64,000 nucleotides of DNA. Source: Nostoc sp. CENA543 (lineage in GTDB: Bacteria; Cyanobacteriota; Cyanobacteriia; Cyanobacteriales; Nostocaceae). Made by a program: the position numbers and the translations under genes. The notes beneath the pieces were generated by a model. It did not search any database and had not been told where the DNA came from. It saw nothing but the letters and a program-made list of their open reading frames with translations. Where the stretch lies: NCBI RefSeq assembly GCF_002896875.1, contig NZ_CP023278.1, positions 310,001-374,000 on the forward strand. The letters are read 5' to 3'. This document shows, one piece after another, positions 56,221-64,000 of this stretch (the stretch's first letter is position 1; the number at the start of each line of letters is the position of its first letter).

Positions 56221-56265
56221 TAGGGGTATAGGGGTATAAGGGTGTAAGGGTGTAAGGGAAGCAAA
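56221..56265. repeat. GGGGTATA/GGGTGTAA octamer repeats
   Basis: Short tandem GGGGTATAA/GGGTGTAAG units upstream of the next gene. Similar to those at 25092-25131. Confidence 0.7.
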
Positions 56266-56310
56266 CAAGATTTTACCCGATGCCCTATTCCCAATGCCCA
56301 ATCCCTGGTT

Positions 56311-57675
56311 ATGAATGATTTATCTCGCTTATCTTTTGCCTCTAATTTATCCAATGCCGATTCTCGATTGCAGCTATTAGTATTAAGTAATGGTCATGGG
56401 GAAGATGTAATTGCTGCCCGCATTTTGCAGGCATTATTGCAACAACCTTACCCACCGGATATCTTTGCATTGCCTTTGGTGGGAGAAGGACACGCCTATC
56501 AAAAGTTAAATATTCCCCTAATTGGTACAGTCCGCACAATGCCTTCTGGTGGGTTTGTCTATATGGATGGGCGACAACTGGCGCGGGATGTACGCGGTGG
56601 GTTATTACAATTAACTTGGAGTCAAATTCAAGCAGTGCGGCGTTGGGTGCGATCGCAAAAAAAATTCAGCAAGCAAAACGCTGTCTTGGCGGTAGGGGAT
56701 ATTGTCCCGCTATTGTTTGCTTATATCAGTGGAGCTAAATATGCTTTTGTGGGGACAGCCAAATCAGAATATTATGTGCGGGATGAAGTAGGAATTCTCC
56801 CTCGACAATCCAAAGCCGCCCGTTGGGAAAACTTTTCTGGTTCGATTTACCATCCTTGGGAAAGGTGGTTAATGAGTCGTCGGCGTTGTAAAGCCGTGTT
56901 TCCTAGAGATGGACTGACAGCCAAAATTTTAAATCAGTGGCCGATTCCCGCCTTGAATTTTGGCAATCCCATGATGGATGGACTAGAACCAAGATTTAAT
57001 ACCCAACAACTTTATAGTATTGATAGCCAACAACAAGAATTAACTAGACCACTGATGATTACTTTGCTTCCTGGTTCCCGTCCACCAGAAGCTTATAAAA
57101 ATTGGGAAATCATTATGGTGGGGGTGTCTGCATTGATGGCGAGTTTTCGGGAGGAAAATTCATTTGTCCCCAATTCCGGTAAAGTGGTATTTTTAGGAGC
57201 GATCGCACCCAATTTAGATATACAAGCCTTCGCCAAATCCTTAAAATCTCATGGTTGGCAAGCCTCGACAGAATTCCCCTTACCTTTACCTGATAATCAA
57301 GCTCTCATCTTTCAACAAAGAAACGTCTATTTCCTGTTAACGCAACAAGCATACAATGAATGTTTGCATTGGGGAGATGTAGCGATCGCTATGGCTGGGA
57401 CAGCTACAGAACAGTTTATAGGTTTAGGGAAACCAGCGATCGCCATCCCAGGAGAAGGGCCACAATATAACCCCGCCTTCGCTGAAGCCCAAAGCCGATT
57501 GTTAGGCTTATCTTTAATTTTAGTCTCAGAACCAGCAGAAGTAGCTTTGCAAGTGCGATCGCTGTTCACTCATCCTGACAGGTTACACCTGATTGCAGAG
57601 AATGGTAGGCAAAGAATGGGTAAGCCTGGTGCAGCACAAAGAATTGCTGAGTGTTTGATGGAAAAATTTTGTTAG
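56311..57675 (+). CDS. Lipid-A-disaccharide synthase-related protein
   Basis: 454 residues. LLVLSNGHGEDVIAARIL (GT-B fold start), FALPLVGEGHAYQKLNIP, GGFVYMDGRQLARDVRGGLL, VLAVGDIVPLLFAY, and later LLPGSRPPEAYKNWE, IAMAGTATEQFIGLGKPAIAIPG (parts IAMAGTATEQFIGLG and KPAIAIPG) fit the cyanobacterial LpxB-related family. Standard LpxB transfers GlcNAc; many cyanobacteria also have a canonical LpxB, so this paralog may act on another lipid. Cytoplasmic face of the membrane. Confidence 0.88.
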   Translation: MNDLSRLSFASNLSNADSRLQLLVLSNGHGEDVIAARILQALLQQPYPPDIFALPLVGEGHAYQKLNIPLIGTVRTMPSGGFVYMDGRQLARDVRGGLLQLTWSQIQAVRRWVRSQKKFSKQNAVLAVGDIVPLLFAYISGAKYAFVGTAKSEYYVRDEVGILPRQSKAARWENFSGSIYHPWERWLMSRRRCKAVFPRDGLTAKILNQWPIPALNFGNPMMDGLEPRFNTQQLYSIDSQQQELTRPLMITLLPGSRPPEAYKNWEIIMVGVSALMASFREENSFVPNSGKVVFLGAIAPNLDIQAFAKSLKSHGWQASTEFPLPLPDNQALIFQQRNVYFLLTQQAYNECLHWGDVAIAMAGTATEQFIGLGKPAIAIPGEGPQYNPAFAEAQSRLLGLSLILVSEPAEVALQVRSLFTHPDRLHLIAENGRQRMGKPGAAQRIAECLMEKFC

Positions 57676-57840
57676 TCAATAGTCAATAGTCATTAGTCAA
57701 TAGTCATTAGTCATTAGTCATTAGTCATTAGTCAGCATCGGCTAAACGCCGCGCTATCGATAACAGCACAGGCTAAACGCCCTGCTTCCGCTAACACCAC
57801 TCACCACTCAGCACTCACCACTCAGCACTCATTACTCAAA
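57676..57840. repeat. (TAGTCAT/TAGTCAA) array and inverted composite repeat
   Basis: At 57676-57733 eight heptamers of TAGTCAW type. Then two GGCTAAACGCC blocks (57739-57749 and 57772-57782), followed by CACTCAGCACTCA heptamers to 57835. This is the inverted counterpart of the block at 4443-4560. Confidence 0.85.
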
Positions 57841-57843
57841 AAA

Positions 57844-60800
57844 TTAACCTGTAATTGGCAGGGAAATGATGAATTCTGTTCCTTCTTTTAAAACGGAATT
57901 AACCTCGATTTTCCCGCCGTGTTTTTCTTCCACAATTTGACGAGCGATCGCCAGTCCTAACCCCGTACCTTTACCTACACCTTTAGTAGTAAATAAATGG
58001 TCAAAGATGCGGTCTTGCACATCTTTACTCATGCCTTCACCATTATCTTGGATATGAATATAGACTTGATTGGCAATTACTCTGGTACGAATAGTAATTT
58101 TTTGGGGTTGATTTTCCAGTTCCTCAAATGTGTACTTTTGTGCCACATCATCGAACATATCAATGGCATTAGCCAAGATATTCATAAATACTTGGTTTAA
58201 TTGCCCAGGAAAGCATTTAATTGAGGGTAAATCACCGTATTCTTGCTCAATGATAATAGCTGGGCGATGTTCGTCAGCTTTGAGACGGTATTTTAAAATC
58301 AGCAGTGTACTATCAATCCCTTCATGAAGGTTAGCCATAACTTTGTAATCAGTATCAGCACGGGAGAAGGTGCGTAAGCTGGTACTAATCGATTTAATGC
58401 GCTCAGTAGCTCCCGTCATCGCATCAAGCAATTTAGGTAAATCTGCCATCACAAATTCTAAATCGATATCTTCGGCATTTTCTTGAATCTCTGATGTGGG
58501 CTGGGGATAATGTTTTTGATAAAGTTCTAAATGTCCTAATAGGTCTTTTACATAGTCATGAGCATTGCTGATACTACCGTTGAGGAAACCAATGGGGTTA
58601 TTGACTTCATGAGCTACACCTGCGACCAAATTACCCAAAGATGCCATTTTTTCACTTTGGACTATTTGCAGTTGCGATTGCTTTAAATCTAACAATGCTT
58701 GATTAAGTTGTTTGGCTTTATCTTGTCGTTGATTAGACTCTATAGCTAGGGCAATTAAATTAGCCACTGAACGAATAAAGTTTTGTTCCGATGGAGTCCA
58801 AGTTCGTTTTTCTCCAACGTGTTCACAACAGATCACTCCTCCCATGTCTCCATTAATTTGGAAACTAGAATCTAGCATAGATGAAATATTCAAGACATCT
58901 AGATAACCTTTGCTAAATTGACAGGTGCGGGGATCATTCATAGCATCATCAGCAGCAATAATTGGTTGTGACTTCACAGCAACAAAATAGGCGGGATAAT
59001 CAGCCACTATGAGTTCAAATCCTCGTGAATGTTCTTGAGAAGAACGTTGAAATAAATCCATACATTGGATTTTGCTTTGATCTTCATTAAATAGCCAAAC
59101 ACTAACTCTTTCTGTTTGTAAGGTGTAAGCTGTAACCTGTGTCAGTTCTACAAATGCTGCACTTAAATTTCCTTGATTAATTGCTGGACTTTGAGAAAGC
59201 TGAAGCAGAGCTAAAGCTTGTCTTTGTAGTGTTTTTTCTTCTTGGAGTAATTGTTTTTGTGCTATTTGTAATGTTTTGAGAGATGTTTCTAATTGTTGGG
59301 CATAGTTTTGAGATTGTTGATAAAGACGAGCATTTTCCAGCGAAATGGCGGCTTGAGTACAAAGAAAATTGAGAATGAGGACGCGATCGCTAGTAAATAC
59401 CCCACTAGTAGACTGATTTTTCAAATACAAAATCCCAATTAAATTGCCCTGATTGAGAATCGGTAAACATAGCACACTTTTCGGTTGCTTCTGAGTTAAA
59501 TATATGCCAATCACAGGTAAATCTGTTTTGAGATCATTAATTACTACCACTTGTTGGGTATTTTTGACGTACTGAATCAGCTTAATGGGTAACTTAGGAT
59601 TATTCTCTAGAGGTTCAGCGTACAGCTCGGTATTTTCAGGTGTGGCAATAGCTCGTAGTAACCAATTCCCATCACTATCAGGTAGGATGATAGCGCAGCG
59701 ATCACCACCAGAATTTTGCAGAATAATCTGAGTTAGTTGATGCAGTAATTCATTTAATTCAATTGTGCTGGATAGGCTTTGGGATGCCTTCAAAATTGCA
59801 GCAAAATCTAGAAATGTATTGATACGGGTACTAGAGGAAGTTGTAGCAGTGTAAGAAGAATGAATTGAGAGGTTAGGGCTAGTAATCGCCCCCAGGGTTT
59901 CCCAGGGGTTGATGCTGGATGTAGTCTGCTGGAAAATGGGGCGCAATAAGTTAGGGTAGAGGCTTTCTAACTCTTTGGTTTTAGCTGCTGCACCCCAATG
60001 AGCATAGCCGTAGTAAGCTTCCTGCATATAAACTGCCGCAATTCTGTCCTTACCCGAAGCTAGGTAAAATTTAGCAGCAAGTTCATGGGCAAGAGCAGCT
60101 TCTTGGAGATAGTTTTTACCTTGAGCTTCAGCGATCGCGCGATCGTAAAAATCCCCTGCTTCATATTTTTTTCCTAATACTCGACAGATTTCAGCTTCTA
60201 CCAGCTGAAATTTGTGCAGGTAATTCATGGGGGCATAATCTGCCCATATCTTCATAGACTTTTGATTGCTTTTTACCTTTTCTAAATAAGCATTTGCTGT
60301 CACTGTATCTACACTCTTATACAATGACAAAAGACTCAATGATTGATAAAAATTCTTCAAAGGAACAATTAGTAAACCAGCCGCACCCTGTTCATATTCT
60401 TCAAATTTATCAGCATAATCCTTTCCAGTTTGAGCATCACTAAATAAGTAAGACAGTAGTAGTTTTGCTAGATAGACATAGCAAATACCATTGACATTAC
60501 GGCTAGCAATTAAAGCAGGTAAATCCACAGTTTCATTAAAGCTAGAACCAATAAGCATCATAGGATTTTCAGCATTACCACGCAGGTTAATTACTGTTTG
60601 TCGCCATGTATTTGCCCAAATTAAAGAAGCTTCCTGCTTGATATTTTCAATCAGTTGGCAGTATTTATTGGCTTCAGATTCCGCCGTTTCTAGATTTTCT
60701 CCTGTCCAAAATAAAAATTGGCAATAACAATTAGCACAATATCCCACATACTCTAAATCGCCATGTTCCAACCCACTAGTTAAACCAGCTAAAAATATAG

Positions 60801-63800
60801 GTAATGTAGAACGGATGGAATCTCGCCAATGTTTAATAAATAAAGCAAAAGTCAGATTAACTTTACTGGTTAATTCTTTAGCTTGCAGTCGCTCTAAAAC
60901 AATAGTGGCTAATTCTCCAAATTGATAGCCGCGTTCAATTTCACCAGTAGCACATAGAAATAGACCATAAAAACTATAAGCAATTGCAGCTTGGGGAGAG
61001 TTACCAAATTGAATACAGATTTTCACCATTGTAAAAATCTTTAAGGGTAACAACTCAGGTTTAGCTAAATACACAGATGCAAATAAACCAACTAGAATTC
61101 GCATAGCGGCGGCTTGATGAGAATCTACCAAAATTGGTAGATTAGCGAGGCTAGCGATTGGGCGATCGCCTAACATCATTTTGAGTTTTTGATGTTGAGC
61201 AATCATTGTTTCAAAATCACATGATTCGGGGAAATCTATACCCAATAAATCAAGGGCTTCTCTACCTGTATTGATAGCTTCTATCAGTTGATTTTGGGCT
61301 GTATATGATTGAATTTGAATTTCATAAACCTTGATTTTATCTAATGAATTTTGTGCTGATTCTAGCGTTTTTTGAATGATATATTTACAGTTTTCAAAAT
61401 TAGTATTTAAATATTCTGACTCAGCTAAAGATTCATATAATCTCAAAGTTAATGTATATTGACTCTGCCAACTATCAACATTTAAAAGCATTAGACCAGT
61501 ATTTAAATAATTGACAGCCGCACTGTAAGCTGTAGCAACTTTCGCCTTATTACCTGCCCTTAAGTTTAATTGAGCTAATTTTTCTCTGGCAGATAATTCG
61601 TCAATCAATTCAATACCTATATTTAATTGATTGACAATATCAAAGATGCGGGTTTCTAAATCTTGCTCTATTGTATTGTGCAGCAGTAATTCGCCAATTT
61701 TCAGATGTGTGGCTTGTTTTTGGGCATTAGGAATCAAGGAGTAAGCAGCTTGTTGGACACGATCATGTAAAAATCTATAAGTTAAATTTTCACCTTTGGG
61801 AGTATTGATATTGACTTGCTCATCAATCAAATAAAATTTATAAACCTCACTTTGGGGCAGAATTAATCCTTCTTGTAAAGCCTTCCATAAAGCTACAGCA
61901 GCATCGGCTTGCAGCTGCTCAGAAACAATTGCTAAAGTCGCTAAATCAAATTGATTACCAATACAAGCAGCTAATTTGAGAATATTTTGCGTTTCCTGTG
62001 GTAACTTCTGCAACTGCTGTGCCATAAATGCCACCACATCATCGGTGAGAGATAGGGCATTGATTTGGGCAATATCACATTCCCAATAACCATGCTGACG
62101 GTTAAAAGTAATTTGCCCGTCTTCGTATAATGCTTTGAGAAATTGAGTGATAAAAAAGGGATTACCCTTGGTCTTACGAAAAATTAATTCTGTCAAAGGC
62201 AGCGATCGCTCAATTAGACAATGTAATGTATCAGCAACCAACTGATTTGTATCACTTAAGTTTAAAGGTGCGAGGGTAATTGTACTAACGATTTTTCCAG
62301 TTTGTTGGAGTTGATCAATAGTCAACATCAAAGGATGTGTAGGGGAAACCTCATTATCACGATAAGCCCCCAATAAAAGCAGATAATTCTTATCCGCCAT
62401 TAACAATTTCATCAACTGTAAAGAAGCAGAATCTGCCCACTGCAAATCATCCAAAAACATCACTAACGGATGTTCTTTAGTGGTGAACACTGCAATAAAT
62501 TTCTGGAACAATAAATTAAAGCGATTTTGGGCAGCAGTGCCAGAAAGTTCCGTGGCAGGTGGTTGTTGACCAATCAACCTTTCAAGTTCTGGCATGACTT
62601 CAATCAACACTTGCCCGTTGTCTCCTACGGCCGCTAAAATCTCACTGCGCCATTTTTGTAGTTGACTATCGGATTCGGAAAGTAACTGTCCAATCAAATC
62701 GCGTAAAGCTTGGACAAAGGCTAACAGAGGCAAATTGCGATTGAATTGGTCAAACTTCCCTTTGATGAAATATCCTTGTTGGCGAGTAATGGGTTTGTGA
62801 ACTTCATTGACAACGGCAGTTTTTCCAATCCCCGAAAACCCCGCCACTAGCATCATTTCTGTGCTGCCATTGGCGACTCGCTCAAATGCTTGTAGTAATG
62901 TTGTGACTTCTGTTTCTCTACCGTAGAGTTTTTCGGGAATTAAAAAGCGATCGCAAATATCCCGTTTACCAATTTTAAAGTCAGTGATTTCGCCTGTTTG
63001 TTGTAATTGTGCAAGACAAATTTCTAAATCAAATTGTAATCCTAAAGCACTTTGATATCTATCTTCGGCATTTTTCGCCATTAATTTCATCACTATATCT
63101 GAAATTACCTGGGGAATTTCTGCATTTGCCATTTCCTTGACTGGTTTGGCAATGTGACAATGTAATAACTCCATTGGGTCATCACAAATAAATGGTAAAT
63201 TCCCGGTGAGTAATTCATAAAATGTCACGCCTAAAGAATAAAAATCACTACGATAATCAATACCGCGATTCATTCTCCCCGTTTGTTCGGGGGAAATATA
63301 GGTGAGTGTGCCTTCTAAGACATTAGGACTTTTGATTTCTGGGGTTTCTTTGGGTAGGAGTGAGGCGATACTAAAGTCGATGAGTTCTATTTGTTGGCTG
63401 TGGGTATGGATGAGAATATTGGCAGGTTTGATGTCTTTATGAATGACACGATTTTGATGTAAGTTGTGCAGAATTTGACTAAGTTGAATGGCGATAGTGA
63501 GAAATTCTTTTAGGGATAATCGGTGGTATTTGATGTATTCGCGCAGGGCAATGGCACCTGTATCTGGCATGACTAAAATGTAGCCATGTCCGTAGGTTTC
63601 TAGGGCTAAGGGTTGGATGATTCCGGGAATTTGCAGATTTTTACTGATGGTGTATTGATTACGAAACTGTAGTAATTCTTGAAAATTGGGATATTCTGAG
63701 GTCAGTAGTTTAATGACTACTGATTGTTGCGATTGTTGGCGGATGGCTCGATACACTCTGGTTCTTGAGCCTGCATATATTTGTGAGATGATTTGATATC

Positions 63801-63834
63801 CAGGAATCAACAGTTTTGTAGTCTCATTAGCCAT
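57844..63834 (-). CDS. Ser/Thr kinase-AAA-GAF-histidine kinase (HstK type)
   Basis: 1,996 residues. Domain order: Ser/Thr kinase (about 12-275; Lys42, HKDIKPANIL with Asp134 and Asn139, DFS at 153-155 instead of DFG), AAA/NACHT-like ATPase with Walker A GFSGIGKT (332-339), a long TPR-like helical part (about 650-1330), GAF domains at about 1370-1520 and 1560-1715, a coiled linker, then a histidine kinase with phosphoacceptor His1742 in GVAHEVNNPIG, N box FMNILANAIDMFDD and G boxes DNGEGMS and GTGLGLAIA. Related Nostoc proteins are HstK; signal unknown. No receiver domain, so a separate response regulator is required. Confidence 0.95.
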   Translation of the reverse strand: MANETTKLLIPGYQIISQIYAGSRTRVYRAIRQQSQQSVVIKLLTSEYPNFQELLQFRNQYTISKNLQIPGIIQPLALETYGHGYILVMPDTGAIALREYIKYHRLSLKEFLTIAIQLSQILHNLHQNRVIHKDIKPANILIHTHSQQIELIDFSIASLLPKETPEIKSPNVLEGTLTYISPEQTGRMNRGIDYRSDFYSLGVTFYELLTGNLPFICDDPMELLHCHIAKPVKEMANAEIPQVISDIVMKLMAKNAEDRYQSALGLQFDLEICLAQLQQTGEITDFKIGKRDICDRFLIPEKLYGRETEVTTLLQAFERVANGSTEMMLVAGFSGIGKTAVVNEVHKPITRQQGYFIKGKFDQFNRNLPLLAFVQALRDLIGQLLSESDSQLQKWRSEILAAVGDNGQVLIEVMPELERLIGQQPPATELSGTAAQNRFNLLFQKFIAVFTTKEHPLVMFLDDLQWADSASLQLMKLLMADKNYLLLLGAYRDNEVSPTHPLMLTIDQLQQTGKIVSTITLAPLNLSDTNQLVADTLHCLIERSLPLTELIFRKTKGNPFFITQFLKALYEDGQITFNRQHGYWECDIAQINALSLTDDVVAFMAQQLQKLPQETQNILKLAACIGNQFDLATLAIVSEQLQADAAVALWKALQEGLILPQSEVYKFYLIDEQVNINTPKGENLTYRFLHDRVQQAAYSLIPNAQKQATHLKIGELLLHNTIEQDLETRIFDIVNQLNIGIELIDELSAREKLAQLNLRAGNKAKVATAYSAAVNYLNTGLMLLNVDSWQSQYTLTLRLYESLAESEYLNTNFENCKYIIQKTLESAQNSLDKIKVYEIQIQSYTAQNQLIEAINTGREALDLLGIDFPESCDFETMIAQHQKLKMMLGDRPIASLANLPILVDSHQAAAMRILVGLFASVYLAKPELLPLKIFTMVKICIQFGNSPQAAIAYSFYGLFLCATGEIERGYQFGELATIVLERLQAKELTSKVNLTFALFIKHWRDSIRSTLPIFLAGLTSGLEHGDLEYVGYCANCYCQFLFWTGENLETAESEANKYCQLIENIKQEASLIWANTWRQTVINLRGNAENPMMLIGSSFNETVDLPALIASRNVNGICYVYLAKLLLSYLFSDAQTGKDYADKFEEYEQGAAGLLIVPLKNFYQSLSLLSLYKSVDTVTANAYLEKVKSNQKSMKIWADYAPMNYLHKFQLVEAEICRVLGKKYEAGDFYDRAIAEAQGKNYLQEAALAHELAAKFYLASGKDRIAAVYMQEAYYGYAHWGAAAKTKELESLYPNLLRPIFQQTTSSINPWETLGAITSPNLSIHSSYTATTSSSTRINTFLDFAAILKASQSLSSTIELNELLHQLTQIILQNSGGDRCAIILPDSDGNWLLRAIATPENTELYAEPLENNPKLPIKLIQYVKNTQQVVVINDLKTDLPVIGIYLTQKQPKSVLCLPILNQGNLIGILYLKNQSTSGVFTSDRVLILNFLCTQAAISLENARLYQQSQNYAQQLETSLKTLQIAQKQLLQEEKTLQRQALALLQLSQSPAINQGNLSAAFVELTQVTAYTLQTERVSVWLFNEDQSKIQCMDLFQRSSQEHSRGFELIVADYPAYFVAVKSQPIIAADDAMNDPRTCQFSKGYLDVLNISSMLDSSFQINGDMGGVICCEHVGEKRTWTPSEQNFIRSVANLIALAIESNQRQDKAKQLNQALLDLKQSQLQIVQSEKMASLGNLVAGVAHEVNNPIGFLNGSISNAHDYVKDLLGHLELYQKHYPQPTSEIQENAEDIDLEFVMADLPKLLDAMTGATERIKSISTSLRTFSRADTDYKVMANLHEGIDSTLLILKYRLKADEHRPAIIIEQEYGDLPSIKCFPGQLNQVFMNILANAIDMFDDVAQKYTFEELENQPQKITIRTRVIANQVYIHIQDNGEGMSKDVQDRIFDHLFTTKGVGKGTGLGLAIARQIVEEKHGGKIEVNSVLKEGTEFIISLPITG

Positions 63835-64000
63835 GTGTACAACCTTATGGTGTGAGTTAGTTCCGGCCTTTCATGACAAAGCCTTGCAGAACGCGTCTAC
63901 ATAAATTTAGTATTCCCAATGTTAAGAATTTTATTTACTTACTAGAGGTAAGAGTAAGCGACTAACTACACGATGATCAGGTAACTGATAGAGGTTTAAT

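Overview
The window is a chromosomal segment of a filamentous cyanobacterium of the Nostoc/Anabaena group (order Nostocales). Signs of this are a complete psbA (photosystem II D1), the atpB-atpE pair, a gamma-tocopherol methyltransferase, very frequent HIP1 octamers (GCGATCGC), and many runs of heptanucleotide repeats (ACTAATG, TCAACAG and AAAATTC types) between genes, as is usual in that group. The assignment rests on gene content and repeat style, not on a database search.

Layout. 1-9.8 kb: the tail of a Uma2 nuclease-like gene, a small exported protein, an M48 protease, a DinG-like protein with degraded helicase motifs, DUF2839, a repeat-rich 1.1 kb spacer, an orphan small gene, a CHAT/TPR lipoprotein and a hotdog thioesterase. 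9.8-18.1 kb: dxr (isoprenoid MEP pathway), three multi-spanning membrane proteins (PIG-V-like mannosyltransferase, DUF2079, GT39) and a polysaccharide deacetylase, all suggestive of envelope glycan work. 18.5-28.8 kb: queA, a TPR protein, the ktrB-ktrA potassium uptake pair, tocopherol methyltransferase, a small cyclic-nucleotide-binding protein, an Nfu Fe-S scaffold and a GH57 glucanotransferase/amylase.

28.8-31.1 kb is the most interesting part. The RNA ligase gene rtcB is split by a 1,045 bp group I intron (29564-30608, minus strand) that encodes a LAGLIDADG homing endonuclease. I could fold the core by eye (P1-P9 and P10). The predicted splice rebuilds an intact 393-residue RtcB, joined immediately before its active-site Asn-His. 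An RNA-repair ligase that depends on a self-splicing ribozyme for its own expression is unusual.

31.2-34.6 kb: a methyltransferase and an overlapping HAD hydrolase gene, then tRNA-Ala(CGC). Two bases after the tRNA begins a 52 bp perfect palindrome-like element with TGTACA ends, which resembles fused ends of a Tn7-like (type V-K CAST-type) transposon. yraN, a lumenal pentapeptide protein and a MITE with 12 bp inverted ends and 10 bp target duplications follow. 34.6-47.5 kb: an SPFH/flotillin-like protein, ATP synthase epsilon and beta, a PEP-CTERM protein, an HCF173-like SDR with an inserted CIA30 domain, a HugZ-like protein, an alpha/beta hydrolase, a nucleotidyltransferase-family protein and an MscS channel. 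47.6-64 kb: glgB, tatC with a CsaA-like gene, cofG (deazaflavin chromophore), psbA (Glu130 form of D1), an Omp85/BamA-type barrel, a lipid-A-disaccharide-synthase-related protein and a 1,996-residue Ser/Thr kinase-AAA-GAF-histidine kinase.

Most genes look like single transcription units. Likely operons are ktrB-ktrA, atpB-atpE, tatC-csaA-like, and methyltransferase-HAD (4 bp overlap).
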